A stretch of 64,000 bases of DNA from Bacteroidota bacterium (GCA_016124755.1 WGNA01000020.1:38916-102915); one strand, 5' to 3'. Positions 44,198-53,111 are shown, counted from the stretch's first letter. Translations and numbers: made by a program. The notes: a model not told the origin generated them from the sequence alone.

Positions 44198-44896
44198 ATG
44201 AAATTCGTTTTCATATCATTCACCACCATATTGCTTCTTGTGTGGGCATTCGCGGCACACGGTCAATCTAAACCGGATTCGATGCGGTGGCAAAAGGAAA
44301 TCGGATTTAACGTTTTTCAATCCACAGGCAAATACCTGCAATTCGACAACACAGCTTCCGATGCAAACAAACATTTCTTTAATGATGCTTTTGTCAAATT
44401 CAAAAAGAATGAAATCGCCCTGCGATTTTGTGCACAGTACCGACATGGCAAATCCGAAGAATATAGTCCCTGGCCTGATGAGCCAAATTATGCCGATCTC
44501 TATAAATCATCCTATCAATCAAAAACGGTTTGGCTTGGCATTGAGCAACGATTCGGTTCCGGTGTCGTCGTTCCTTATATCGGTTTTGAAGCCATATTTC
44601 GTTTGGCAAATTCCAGTTGGAGTTCTTATCAGATATATGATAATGTTGAACGTTTCGATTTCACATGGAATTTTCAAACCAAAAGCACAGGAGCAGGTCC
44701 GTTAGCCGGTATAAGTATTACAGCGTTCAAACATTTTAAGATCGGTGCTGAAATGTCTGCGATTTTGCTGCATTCCAATACGTCCAATACCATGATTGAT
44801 TCTAAATCAGTAAAGAAAAATTCGGGAAATTTTAAAAACAATAAATTTTACTTTAATCCCATCCGGATGATGTATGTGAGTTATGTGTTTTATTAA
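44198..44896 (+). CDS. Putative outer-membrane barrel protein
   Basis: A 232-residue exported protein with a signal peptide (LLLVWAFAAHGQ). The body alternates strand-like segments (KNEIALRFCAQYRHG, KTVWLGIEQRFGSGVVVPYI, HFKIGAEMSAILLH) and ends aromatic (MMYVSYVFY), consistent with an eight-stranded outer-membrane barrel. No specific family. Preceded by a -7 element at 44169. Confidence 0.6.
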   Translation: MKFVFISFTTILLLVWAFAAHGQSKPDSMRWQKEIGFNVFQSTGKYLQFDNTASDANKHFFNDAFVKFKKNEIALRFCAQYRHGKSEEYSPWPDEPNYADLYKSSYQSKTVWLGIEQRFGSGVVVPYIGFEAIFRLANSSWSSYQIYDNVERFDFTWNFQTKSTGAGPLAGISITAFKHFKIGAEMSAILLHSNTSNTMIDSKSVKKNSGNFKNNKFYFNPIRMMYVSYVFY

Positions 44897-44922
44897 ACCG
44901 GTTTAATCATTTTGATTTTTTT

Positions 44923-44948
44923 TGTCGGTAGCGGGGACGCTACCGACA
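44923..44948. repeat. 26-bp palindrome with 11-bp perfect arms
   Basis: TGTCGGTAGCG-GGGA-CGCTACCGACA. T's precede rather than follow it on the + strand, and A's follow on the minus strand, so it is not a normal terminator for either direction. Palindromes of this kind occur as dispersed intergenic repeats. Confidence 0.6.
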
Positions 44949-45016
44949 GACACAAAAACTGATAACAATCACCTTCCAATGTTCCATTCTCGATTCCGAT
45001 TGGCGTATTTTGCAGT

Positions 45017-47152
45017 ATGCAAGCACGCCACATTCGAAACTCCGTTATAAGCATTATTGGCTTAAGTTTTTCTTTGATTGCAAACGCCCAGAACGTCGCG
45101 CTCAACTTCGACGGAACCGATGATTATGTTCAGACATCGTATTCCGGAATCTCTGGAAATTCGGCTCGTACCTATGAAGCCATTATTCGCACTTCGGCCA
45201 ATTGTGATCCGAACAACGGAGGAAAGCAAAAGGTGATTGTTGATTACGGCGCCACTTCTACCGGTGGCCGTTTCACCTTTAATGTGTTGTACAATCAGGC
45301 GATACGATTAGAAGTGAGCGGAAGCGGAATGAGCGGACAAACACCCGTAAACGATGGCAAATGGCACCATGTTGCAGCCGTGTATGACCCGAATAATTCG
45401 AAAGAAAATTTCAAACTATTTGTAGATGGCGTTCTCGATACCAGCGGGAATATTCCGACCACCGTGAGTACCGGCAGCTCGGTAAATTTTCGAATTGGTA
45501 TGCGCATCGATAATGTGAATCAGTTTGATGGCGATATCGACGAAGTGCGCATGTTTAATTATGCCCGAACCGACAGCGCAATAAAAGCCGACATGTGGAA
45601 GGAATTCTGTGTTATCCCATCCGGAATGGTGGCATATTACAAGCTAAACGAAGGTTCACCGGGCAGCAACAATTCAGCTAAGAAAACCGCTAGCGATTAT
45701 TCCGGCAGTTCGTATAATGGAAGTCTTACCAATTTTAATCTGTACGGATCTACATCCAACTGGATCAGCGGAACCACGCTTCAAGGCGGCAAAAACGGAG
45801 ACACGCTCGACATTCTGGAATGCTACGAATACAACAGCGGATCCGGGAAAAATTATTCTTCACCGGGGACCTATTTCGAAACCTTTACTAACCGATTTGG
45901 TTGCGATTCAGTTTTAACCATAAATCTAAAGCTCGGGAGATCGTATAACATCATTTATCCTAATACATGCGATTCATTTGTGAATCCGGTCGGAAGAACA
46001 ATTTATAAATCCGGAACGTATTCCGATACGCTTTTTAATGCCAATAGTGTAAAATGTGATTCCATTATTTTAACCATTGCCAAAATTTCGAATTCCTCTC
46101 ACACCGATGAAAATGTGACTTCGTGTGATTCGGCTAATCTTGCCGGTAAATGGTATTTCACCGATCAGGATGTTATGGTGAAAAATACGCTTTCCAATGG
46201 TTGCGATTCGATACATACCTATCATTTAAAATTGAATAATTCGTCGGTGTTTAGTCAGGCGATGACTTCGTGTGATACTTTTTATTCGGCGCTCGGGAAT
46301 ACGTACACCACCAGCGGAAAATACAGCGACGTATTAAAAGCAGCAAACCAATTTGGTTGCGATTCCGCTATTATCACAGACCTTACGATTAACAACAGCT
46401 TTTATATTTCACAACAAATTGAGTCGTGCGATTCTTTTCTTTCTTCGGGAAATGTTGTGTATTGGAGCAGCGGATTATATGACGAATTTTATCAGACCAA
46501 ATCCGGATGTGATTCCACCATGCATTACGATCTCACCATTCATTCTTCTAAAATTTCAAATGATCAGTTTACAGAATGTGACTCTGCTTTTGTTAACAAC
46601 AACTGGTATTTTACATCGCAAAAAATCTCGTATACAAAGCCGACTTCTTTCGGTTGCGATTCGGTAATTACCGCCGATATCACGGTTAAATCTGTAAATA
46701 CTTCCGTTACGCTTACCGATGAAAAATTAGAAGCCGTTCAGAAAAACGGAACTTATCAATGGTACGATTGCAAGACTTCGAAAGACATTGCCGGTGCCAC
46801 AAAAGATACCTTTACGCCTAAATATTCCGGAGAATTTGCCGTTAAAATTAATTACGATAATTGTTCCGGAATCAGCAATTGCACAGCGGTAAAATCATCG
46901 GGATTACAAAATAATCTGTTAACGGAAATCCGCATTTTCCCGAACCCGACACAGGGGTTGATTCAATTTGATTTGCCGGTTTCGATAGCTGAAGCAGATG
47001 TGGTGGTATTTGATATTACCGGAAGAGAAATCAGTCGTTTTGCAATTTCGGGCGGACTCACATCCCGACAATTGAATCTGGAATCCGGAAATTATGTTTT
47101 ACAAATTCAGGCAGATGATGTTGTTGTTTTGAAGCGGTTGACGGTGGAATAG
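45017..47152 (+). CDS. Secreted LamG-domain protein with cysteine repeats and T9SS domain
   Basis: A 711-residue secreted protein. Signal peptide 1-24 (ends IANAQ). Residues about 28-200 are a LamG/laminin-G3 domain (VALNFDGTDDYVQTSYSG, GKWHHVAAVYDP, FDGDIDEVRMFNYART). Next come about six imperfect repeats of about 55-60 residues, each with a CDS motif near its start and FGCDS or NGCDS near its end, so paired cysteines are likely. The C-terminus (ITEIRIFPNPTQG-like start, then a YVLQIQADDVVVLKRL strand) is a T9SS type A sorting domain. Surface adhesin or glycan-binding protein is likely. Confidence 0.87.
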   Translation: MQARHIRNSVISIIGLSFSLIANAQNVALNFDGTDDYVQTSYSGISGNSARTYEAIIRTSANCDPNNGGKQKVIVDYGATSTGGRFTFNVLYNQAIRLEVSGSGMSGQTPVNDGKWHHVAAVYDPNNSKENFKLFVDGVLDTSGNIPTTVSTGSSVNFRIGMRIDNVNQFDGDIDEVRMFNYARTDSAIKADMWKEFCVIPSGMVAYYKLNEGSPGSNNSAKKTASDYSGSSYNGSLTNFNLYGSTSNWISGTTLQGGKNGDTLDILECYEYNSGSGKNYSSPGTYFETFTNRFGCDSVLTINLKLGRSYNIIYPNTCDSFVNPVGRTIYKSGTYSDTLFNANSVKCDSIILTIAKISNSSHTDENVTSCDSANLAGKWYFTDQDVMVKNTLSNGCDSIHTYHLKLNNSSVFSQAMTSCDTFYSALGNTYTTSGKYSDVLKAANQFGCDSAIITDLTINNSFYISQQIESCDSFLSSGNVVYWSSGLYDEFYQTKSGCDSTMHYDLTIHSSKISNDQFTECDSAFVNNNWYFTSQKISYTKPTSFGCDSVITADITVKSVNTSVTLTDEKLEAVQKNGTYQWYDCKTSKDIAGATKDTFTPKYSGEFAVKINYDNCSGISNCTAVKSSGLQNNLLTEIRIFPNPTQGLIQFDLPVSIAEADVVVFDITGREISRFAISGGLTSRQLNLESGNYVLQIQADDVVVLKRLTVE

Positions 47153-47246
47153 AGGTAAATTTGTACAAATAGTTTGACTTAATGAAGAATCGCATGTTGG
47201 CATTTTTCTGGCTTGCTGTAAAATTCAAGTTTCGTATCTTGCATGA

Positions 47247-47768
47247 GTGAATTCCAAGCAATACAACGATTTTGTGGTTGATATTCTATCCAACTCAATC
47301 ACCAATCGAATATCAGGCGATAGTTTGATGACAGAAGTGTTGCTGGTTTCAATATTTGACTTAAAGCAAATTACAAAAAGACAAGGGTGGCTTTTTAATT
47401 GGAAGAAAGAATTTCAATCTCCCGAAAAGGAGGTTTATAAGCTCACAATCCTTCATAATGTTAATATTATTCAAGGTCTGGCAAGTATTTCAGTTAAATC
47501 AGATCACATTTTTTTAAATCTGATAGAATCGGCAGAATTCAATAGAGGAGAAAATAAATTATATTTAGGGGTGCCGGGAAATCTGGTTGCATTTGCTTGC
47601 AGACTTTCATTTCAAAGAGGTTTTGACGGATTTGTCGCTTTTCATGCTAAATCACAGTTAATAAAGCATTATGAAAAAACATTAAAAGCAATTCACTTTG
47701 GAAATCAGCTTATGATAATTGAAACAAACGCAGCCTTGGAACTCGTTAACAAATACTACAAATCATGA
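47247..47768 (+). CDS. GNAT-like acetyltransferase, possibly a toxin (tentative)
   Basis: A 173-residue protein from a GTG start. Its fold pattern resembles small GNAT-type proteins: a strand pair (EVLLVSIFDLKQI, VYKLTILHNVNIIQGLASIS), a GVPGNLVAFACRLSFQRGFD segment in the acetyl-CoA position, then VAFHAKSQLIKHYEKTLKAI, typical of GNAT ends (HY...G). The 4-bp overlap with a tiny charged downstream gene suggests a toxin-antitoxin-like unit. Both family and toxin role are inferences. Confidence 0.55.
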   Translation: MNSKQYNDFVVDILSNSITNRISGDSLMTEVLLVSIFDLKQITKRQGWLFNWKKEFQSPEKEVYKLTILHNVNIIQGLASISVKSDHIFLNLIESAEFNRGENKLYLGVPGNLVAFACRLSFQRGFDGFVAFHAKSQLIKHYEKTLKAIHFGNQLMIIETNAALELVNKYYKS

Positions 47769-47911
47769 AATCAAATAAAACAAAAAAAGAATTAGATGTT
47801 GACTTTATTCAAAGTCGACCGCTTAGCAATGAAGAAGAAAAAGAGTTGAGTGCATTCATCAAGAAAATAAAAGGGAGAAATGCTAAAAAGAAGACGTTAA
47901 TTTCAGAATAA
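47765..47911 (+). CDS. 48-residue charged protein, candidate antitoxin
   Basis: ATG at 47765 overlaps the GNAT-like stop by 4 bp; the frame runs to a TAA at 47909-47911. The sequence includes TKKELDVDFIQSRPLSNEEE then LSAFIKKIKG: acidic centre, basic ends, one predicted helix. Too short for most gene callers. Size, overlap and charge fit a small antitoxin or accessory peptide, but I recognise no defined family. Confidence 0.6.
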   Translation: MKSNKTKKELDVDFIQSRPLSNEEEKELSAFIKKIKGRNAKKKTLISE

Positions 47912-47999
47912 TGCAAAACCAACCTCCCAGTTTATATGATTCAATGTTCAAAGAATCGTAATGTCTTTTAATCTGTAAAAGCACCGTGTTAACCACCAC

Positions 48000-49949
48000 C
48001 TATTTCTCAAACAGCAAACGTGTATTCTCCAGACTTTCCAGCGGACCAATCAACGTAATTACATCGCCCCGCCGAATTCGGGTATACCCATGTGAAATGA
48101 TCATCTGATCTTTTCGGCGAACCGAAAGCACAACCACATCTGTCGGAAGCTTCAAATCACGAATCGCAATGCCCTGCATACTCTTGTCCTGCACTTCGAT
48201 GTCGATCGTTTCCTGACCTTTTTCCATCCCCAATAACAGAGAAGCCGCACCCGGAGAGCGCACAAAATGATCGAGCAAACTCACGATGGCTGTTGCGGGT
48301 TCCACGATTAACGCACCGAGTTCGTGAAAGCGACTGAAATTCGTTCTTTTCTGCAATCGCACCACAACGTTCTGTGTCCCGATGTGTTCGTAAATCATTT
48401 CACACAATTGGAAATTCTGTTCATCCGACAACATCAGAATAATGGATTCAGATTTATGTGCATCTAATTTCCGCAGATTCGCCACCGAAATACTGTCGAT
48501 AAAACGAATATCAACGTCTTTCGCCAACGCTGTATCCACCTGATTCCGCAGTGAGGCAATTTTTGCTTCCCAACCGTGATTTTGAAGTTGTCGGGCTAAT
48601 GCAAGCGAGCTGTCTTCCAATCCGAAAATGATTGCATCGCGAATTCCGTCTTGAGTCGAATCGGCTTTTAACCGACTCTCTTTTGCCAGATTTAAAGCCC
48701 ATTTAAAAAGTGGCGGTCCCACAATCTGGTTCATCACAATTACAGCAATTATCAACGTTGCAAATTCATTTCCCCAACCGCTGAATTCTCCTCCCGCTTC
48801 AATAGCCAACCCCAGACCAACGCCGGCCTGAGTAACATAAGGCATCCATGAAATCCGTTTGTGCAGCTTTTCGTCCCGCGCCAAAGTAGAACCCACATAC
48901 GCACCAATCATGATCGTAATCAACCGAACCGCGAACAACATCAGAGCGATACTCCAGATTTCCACGATCACATCGAGCGACATCATTACGCCGGTTAACG
49001 TAAAAAATGCCACGTAAATAAACGGACCGGTTTTGTCGATCACTTCCTGAAATTCTACCCGAAATTCGGATCGGTTTGTAACGATGAAACTCGCCGTAAT
49101 GCAAACCAAAAGCGGTTCAAAATGCAATTCAATTCCGATGAGTTCTTCACTATACGCCTGCAACAAATGAGAAGCATAAAAAGCAAGGTAACCGATCAGC
49201 AGTAACAGAGCGGTTCGCAGAAAATTGCGTCCTGTTATTTTTAACATTCCACTAATAATCTTGCCGAGCAGAAATCCGAAAAATACCGAATCAACAAGCT
49301 CAACCAGCAACAACAGGATTGCTTTAAAATTCACTTCTCCCCCACCGATGAGTGTACTGGCAATCGCGAAACATATTGTAAAAAGAATGATGACAAGCAC
49401 GTCGATAATTACGGTAACCCCAATAGCCGTTTGGGTAAACGGACCTTTAGCCCGCATTTCATTTATCACCGCAATTGCGGAAGAGGGAGAACGCGCGACG
49501 AAGATGGTGGCCGTCATTAATGCGACTGCCATTTTATGGTGAGCCGACATTTCCCGCATAAACGGAATATGATCGCTCAACGAATAAACAGCAAAGGCAC
49601 TGAGTCCGAAAGTAAAGACTAATTGTCCGACCGTATTCCACACAATACTTTTGATCTGACCGCGGATTTCCTTGAGGTACAATTCGGCACCGGCAGCGAA
49701 TGCGATAAAGGCCAACGACATATCATTGATGAAGAGCAAATGCGGGATGGCTTCTTTTTTAATGAGTCCGATAAGCTGCGGACCGAGAGCCATTCCCAGA
49801 ATCAGGAAGCCGGTAATGAGCGGCAGTTTGCGCTTTTGCAGGTATTTACCAAAGTAATCAGACGCGAAAAGCACGCAGATAAATCCGGCGAGGTAAATCA
49901 GGATCTCCCTGGCGCTCTCCGGATCGGGCAATATGTTTTGAAAATCCAT
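48000..49949 (-). CDS. CPA2-family cation/proton antiporter with RCK domain
   Basis: A 649-residue membrane protein. Residues 1-400 hold about 12 transmembrane segments with the CPA2 pattern (GFLILGMALGPQLIG, AFIAFAAGAELYLKE, TIFVARSPSSAIAVINEMRA, SWMPYVTQAGVGLGLAIEAG). Residues about 440-560 are an RCK/TrkA-N-like domain (DAIIFGLEDSSLALARQLQN) and 575-649 a TrkA-C domain (IAIRDLKLPTDVVVLSVRRK). It likely exchanges K+ or Na+ for protons under nucleotide control. The usual antiporter Asp is not evident in the core motif I can see, so its mechanism is unclear. Confidence 0.85.
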   Translation of the reverse strand: MDFQNILPDPESAREILIYLAGFICVLFASDYFGKYLQKRKLPLITGFLILGMALGPQLIGLIKKEAIPHLLFINDMSLAFIAFAAGAELYLKEIRGQIKSIVWNTVGQLVFTFGLSAFAVYSLSDHIPFMREMSAHHKMAVALMTATIFVARSPSSAIAVINEMRAKGPFTQTAIGVTVIIDVLVIILFTICFAIASTLIGGGEVNFKAILLLLVELVDSVFFGFLLGKIISGMLKITGRNFLRTALLLLIGYLAFYASHLLQAYSEELIGIELHFEPLLVCITASFIVTNRSEFRVEFQEVIDKTGPFIYVAFFTLTGVMMSLDVIVEIWSIALMLFAVRLITIMIGAYVGSTLARDEKLHKRISWMPYVTQAGVGLGLAIEAGGEFSGWGNEFATLIIAVIVMNQIVGPPLFKWALNLAKESRLKADSTQDGIRDAIIFGLEDSSLALARQLQNHGWEAKIASLRNQVDTALAKDVDIRFIDSISVANLRKLDAHKSESIILMLSDEQNFQLCEMIYEHIGTQNVVVRLQKRTNFSRFHELGALIVEPATAIVSLLDHFVRSPGAASLLLGMEKGQETIDIEVQDKSMQGIAIRDLKLPTDVVVLSVRRKDQMIISHGYTRIRRGDVITLIGPLESLENTRLLFEK

Positions 49950-50117
49950 CAGCCGAATCCCTGTAGTGAGGGTTTGAAGTTTTGAAATATATCACAGAAA
50001 ATAGAAAAAACGGGTAAGAAGTGTTTTCAAAAGTTTGAAAGGGTGCTGGAGAGTGCAACAACTTTTTACCATCTCGGCGCCATAAAAGCTCTCTATAAAT
50101 TAACTAAACACTTAATT

Positions 50118-50135
50118 GTTTCCATTTTTAGAAAC
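50118..50135. promoter_or_regulatory. Candidate HigA operator
   Basis: GTTTC-N8-GAAAC overlaps the -33 region of the promoter for the toxin-antitoxin operon; a good position for repression by the Xre-type antitoxin. Confidence 0.5.
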
Positions 50136-50149
50136 TAATATTAACTTCG
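50120..50149 (+). promoter_or_regulatory. Candidate promoter of the HigBA-WYL operon
   Basis: TTC (50120-50122), 19 bp, TAACTTCG (50142-50149): one change from consensus in each box. The -7 element ends 26 bp before the toxin ATG. Confidence 0.5.
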
Positions 50150-50175
50150 AATAACCAAACAAACTATGAACAACT

Positions 50176-50511
50176 ATGAGGTTTTTTACAACCGTTTTTA
50201 TGTATGAAGCAGAAGAGTTTTTATCCGGATTGGAAAAACAAATTGTACTTAAAATTCTGTACAATATTGACTTGGCAGAACAGACAAATGACTCTCGTCT
50301 TTTTAAGAAGCTACAAAAGGAAATTTGGGAATTCAGAATTCAATATAAAGGACTTCAAATTCGATTGCTCGCATTTTGGGATAAGTCTCAACCAGAAAAA
50401 ACCGTTGTTATTGCAACACACGGATTTCTGAAAAAGGATAGAAAAGTTCCAACCAATGAAATATTGAGAGCCATTAGATTAAGAGAAAAGTATTTTAAGG
50501 AAACAGAATGA
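50176..50511 (+). CDS. HigB-type (Gp49-like) toxin
   Basis: A 111-residue RelE-superfamily toxin of the phage Gp49-like/HigB branch: LEKQIVLKILYNIDLAEQTN, RLFKKLQKEIWEFRIQYKGL, QIRLLAFWDKS and VIATHGFLKKDRKVPTNEI follow the family's 'kkL....lwElR....g..yRi.y.......vlLhgF.KKtqktP..Ei..A' closely. HigB toxins cleave mRNA at the ribosome. Toxin-first gene order, with the Xre antitoxin second, is typical of HigBA. Overlaps the antitoxin by 4 bp. Confidence 0.88.
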   Translation: MRFFTTVFMYEAEEFLSGLEKQIVLKILYNIDLAEQTNDSRLFKKLQKEIWEFRIQYKGLQIRLLAFWDKSQPEKTVVIATHGFLKKDRKVPTNEILRAIRLREKYFKETE

Positions 50512-50822
50512 AAAAGACTATTTCACTCAGCGAAATGAAAGACAAGTACTTGGGAATGCCCGGTACTATTGAAAGAGATCAGTACGAATATGAGCTTCGA
50601 ATGGATGTTTTAGGTAAAATGATTCGCGCTGCACGATTAGAACGAAAACTTACTCAGGAAGAACTTGGACGATTAGTTGGTGTTCAGAAGGCTCAGATTT
50701 CTAAACTGGAGAGCAGTGCGAACAGCGCCACCATTGATACCATTTTGAAAGTGTTTAAAGCACTTCAAGCGGAAGTTAGTTTTTATGTAAAGATGGAAGA
50801 TAACTTTCTTCAAATCCCATGA
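50508..50822 (+). CDS. HigA-type Xre antitoxin
   Basis: A 104-residue helix-turn-helix antitoxin. The Xre domain spans about 35-92: LGKMIRAARLERKLTQEELG, RLVGVQKAQISKLESSANSA, TIDTILKVFKALQAEVSF. It neutralises HigB and binds the operon's operator. Its ATG overlaps the toxin stop, and its own stop overlaps the WYL regulator start (both ATGA), giving a three-gene translational chain. Confidence 0.88.
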   Translation: MKKTISLSEMKDKYLGMPGTIERDQYEYELRMDVLGKMIRAARLERKLTQEELGRLVGVQKAQISKLESSANSATIDTILKVFKALQAEVSFYVKMEDNFLQIP

Positions 50823-51508
50823 AACGCCTCGACCGCCTCATATCCGTTCTCACTACTCTTCAGACGAGGAAGTTCTCGTCTATTGCGTATTTGTGCGAAA
50901 GGTTTGGCATTAGCGAACGAACCATTTACCGGGATTTGAGGGCACTTTCCGAAACCGGTGTTCCTATTTCATTTGAAGCCGATCGGGGTTATTTTATTCT
51001 GAAAGAATTCTTTCTTCCGCCCGTTACTTTATCTCTTGAAGAAGCGAACGCCATTATTCTGTTATCCGCTCTGTCGGCGAAATACGCGGATGCTTCTACC
51101 CGAATAAACATCGAAAGTGGTTTGGATAAAATTAAATCGGTTTTACCGCAAACCCATCAGGAAAACGCAGATGCAATGCAATCTTCAATTCGGATTTATT
51201 TACCGCCGGATAGTATCGAACCGAGTGATTATTTAACCATCATTCAAAATTCCATTATACACAAAACTCAGCTTCGAATCGAATACAAGAATAACAAGGA
51301 GGAAATTTCGGATCGGGTAATCGAAGTAATTGGCATTTCCTTTTATTCGGATCAATGGCATATCATTGCATGGTGCCGGCTTCGTAAAAATTATCGCGAC
51401 TTTAAAGTAAATTCCATTTTAGCTTTACAGGATTTAAAAACGCCTTTTGAAAAAACAGAGCATTGGGATCTAAACCGGTATATCCGCGAATTGCAATCGG
51501 TTTCATAA
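50819..51508 (+). CDS. HTH-WYL transcriptional regulator
   Basis: A 229-residue regulator. N-terminal winged helix (about 1-60): TLQTRKFSSIAYLCERFGIS, ERTIYRDLRALSETGVPISF. Then a WYL ligand-sensing domain (about 135-200: QLRIEYKNNKEEISDRVIEV, FYSDQWHIIAWCRLRKNYRD, where the WYL motif reads WHI), and a short C-terminal extension. The 22-bp palindrome at 51520-51541 just after it, ahead of the zinc-ribbon gene, is its probable operator. Unusual in being translationally coupled to HigBA. Confidence 0.88.
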   Translation: MKRLDRLISVLTTLQTRKFSSIAYLCERFGISERTIYRDLRALSETGVPISFEADRGYFILKEFFLPPVTLSLEEANAIILLSALSAKYADASTRINIESGLDKIKSVLPQTHQENADAMQSSIRIYLPPDSIEPSDYLTIIQNSIIHKTQLRIEYKNNKEEISDRVIEVIGISFYSDQWHIIAWCRLRKNYRDFKVNSILALQDLKTPFEKTEHWDLNRYIRELQSVS

Positions 51509-51519
51509 TTTTTCAAATT

Positions 51520-51541
51520 CACTGACATACGGTTGTCAGTG
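51520..51541. promoter_or_regulatory. Operator between the WYL regulator and the zinc-ribbon gene
   Basis: CACTGACA-N6-TGTCAGTG: perfect 8-bp arms, 12 bp after the WYL stop and 30 bp before the zinc-ribbon ATG. This position suggests separate regulated transcription of the downstream pair. Confidence 0.7.
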
Positions 51542-51571
51542 CACCACCCTACCTTCGCTCAAAATACATTT

Positions 51572-51835
51572 ATGGAAAAGAAATATTCAAATTGTCAGAG
51601 TTGTGGAATGCCGTTAAAGAAATCTCCGAATGGCGGAGGAACCCATGCAGACGGATCCATCAGTACCGAGTACTGTGCGTATTGCTATCAGGATGGCAAA
51701 TTTGTAAATCCCGATATGAAGGTTGAAGAAATGCAACTCTTTGTAAAAGGCAAAATGAAGGAAATGGGTTTCCCGGGATTTTTGGGCGGATTTTTCACGA
51801 AACGGATTCCAAAACTAAAACGATGGGCGAAATGA
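51572..51835 (+). CDS. Putative zinc-ribbon protein
   Basis: An 87-residue cytosolic protein with four paired cysteines: CQSCGMPL at about 6-13 and YCAYCYQDGKF at about 33-43, the CxxC...CxxC zinc-ribbon pattern. The C-terminal half (MQLFVKGKMKEMGFPGF) is helical. The ATG at 51572 lies after the operator palindrome; codons upstream run into it. Homologues of this type often sit beside WYL regulators. Molecular role unknown. Overlaps the HEAT gene by 4 bp. Confidence 0.8.
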   Translation: MEKKYSNCQSCGMPLKKSPNGGGTHADGSISTEYCAYCYQDGKFVNPDMKVEEMQLFVKGKMKEMGFPGFLGGFFTKRIPKLKRWAK

Positions 51836-52461
51836 GTGTGCTCGACCAATTGGCCGTTTCGCTGGGAAGACGCGATGAGGTTCCGAATATTGAATTGGCG
51901 GAACGTATTTCCCAAAACAAAGACACTGCTTCAGTCAAAGAATTGATATCGGCACTAAAACATAAAAACAAAAACATTCAGGCGGATTGTATTAAAGTAT
52001 TATATGAAGTCGGGGATCGTTCACCGGATCTCATTGCGCCTTATTTATCCGAATTTTTAGCTTTATTAAAAAGTAAAAACAATCGTATGCAATGGGGCGG
52101 CATGGCGGCTTTAAGTGCCATTGTCAAATCAGACTCCGATGGAATTTATCACAATCTCACTACCATTCTGGATGCGGCCGACAACGGAACTGTAATAACA
52201 AAAGACAATGCGGTAAACATCCTGATTTATTTGTGCGGGGTTTCCTCCTATCGCAGTGAGTGTATGGTTTTATTAATGGAGCAGTTGAAAAAAAGTGCTG
52301 TTAATCAATTGCCAATGTACGCGGAAAGAAGTCTGCCTGTTATCGATCTTAAATCCAAAGAAGAATTCATTTCCATCTTAAACTCCCGACTTTCTGATCT
52401 CGAAAAAGAATCGTCGAAAAAAAGGTTGTTGAAAGTGTTAAAGGTAGCGGGTAAGATGTGA
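51832..52461 (+). CDS. HEAT-repeat protein
   Basis: A 209-residue helical protein. HEAT-like repeats are visible: SVKELISALKHKNKNIQADC, LIAPYLSEFLALLKSKNNRM, QWGGMAALSAIVKSDSDGIY, NLTTILDAADNGTVITKDNA. Such scaffolds bind proteins or nucleic acids. I prefer the ATG at 51832 (classic ATGA overlap with the zinc-ribbon stop) over one 9 bp upstream. Co-expressed with the zinc-ribbon protein under the 51520 operator. Confidence 0.75.
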   Translation: MSVLDQLAVSLGRRDEVPNIELAERISQNKDTASVKELISALKHKNKNIQADCIKVLYEVGDRSPDLIAPYLSEFLALLKSKNNRMQWGGMAALSAIVKSDSDGIYHNLTTILDAADNGTVITKDNAVNILIYLCGVSSYRSECMVLLMEQLKKSAVNQLPMYAERSLPVIDLKSKEEFISILNSRLSDLEKESSKKRLLKVLKVAGKM

Positions 52462-52478
52462 GAATAGAGTGGTTTATC

Positions 52479-53111
52479 CTAAAGGAATGAATTTACCATT
52501 AAATTAAAATGGCTCCATTCTAATAATTTTTCTGCCAGAATATCTTCATCCAAATCCTCCCAATGTATGCCTGCGCCGTTCCCGATGAATCGCCCATTCT
52601 GACGTTGCAACCCAGTCACATTTCTCAATCGGAAAAACCATTCAAGTGAAACCGGTAATTCCCTTCTGTCGGCTAAACTAACAATAAATTTATCATCCGT
52701 GAATAATAACGCAGTTGCCCTTTTTGATATAATTATTGATGCTTCTCCTTTTGAATACACCAAGATTGTAGATCGGTTTGAGGATCGATGTTCAATCTCT
52801 TTTCTCACTTTTTTCTTGATAAAAAAGTAAGCAAATAATCAAGTCGGAAAGAAAGCTGCACAGGCGCCCTTTATCATTTGTTGAAAATCTGGGAAAGAAG
52901 TGTCAAGCACTTTCCCGATTTTCTACCAAATGACAAATTCTCTCCGGGGCAATCCCGCCTTTCCGACGACCCACCCACGCGTTCATAAGCTTGTTTTAGG
53001 ATCCGCTTCGCACGATTCATTTTGTTCTGTTTAACACTAAAATAGTAGTTCATCCACTGGTTGGTGTAATTATGCGGAGAAGCATTTAATTATTTGCGTA
53101 TTTATTTTCAC
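52479..53111 (-). pseudogene. DUF2442 gene interrupted by element copy F
   Basis: The 3' part (52479-52737) encodes a DUF2442 domain: LLFTDDKFIVSLADRRELPV, SLEWFFRLRNVTGLQRQNGR, FIGNGAGIHWEDLDEDILAE, the family's '.d.l.v.L.DGR.i.vPl.wfprL..At..qr......g.GihWp.lDedi' pattern. Copy F is inserted in its first codons with an 8-bp duplication of AATAATTA (minus strand). Removing copy F and one duplication joins it in frame to a GTG at 53111: MKINTQIIISKRATALLFTD. In the present sequence the frame instead opens inside the element (to 52808), which might supply a start. Confidence 0.85.
52738..53086 (+). mobile_element. Long-form miniature element, copy F, with target duplication
   Basis: 349 bp; the best-preserved ends in the window: left ATGCTTCTCC..TACACCAA (52739 on), right TTGGTGTA..GGAGAAGCAT (to 53085), giving inverted repeats of about 25 bp with a variable middle. 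Palindromic module at 52843-52967. Perfect 8-bp duplications TAATTATT at 52730-52737 and 53087-53094. Confidence 0.92.
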
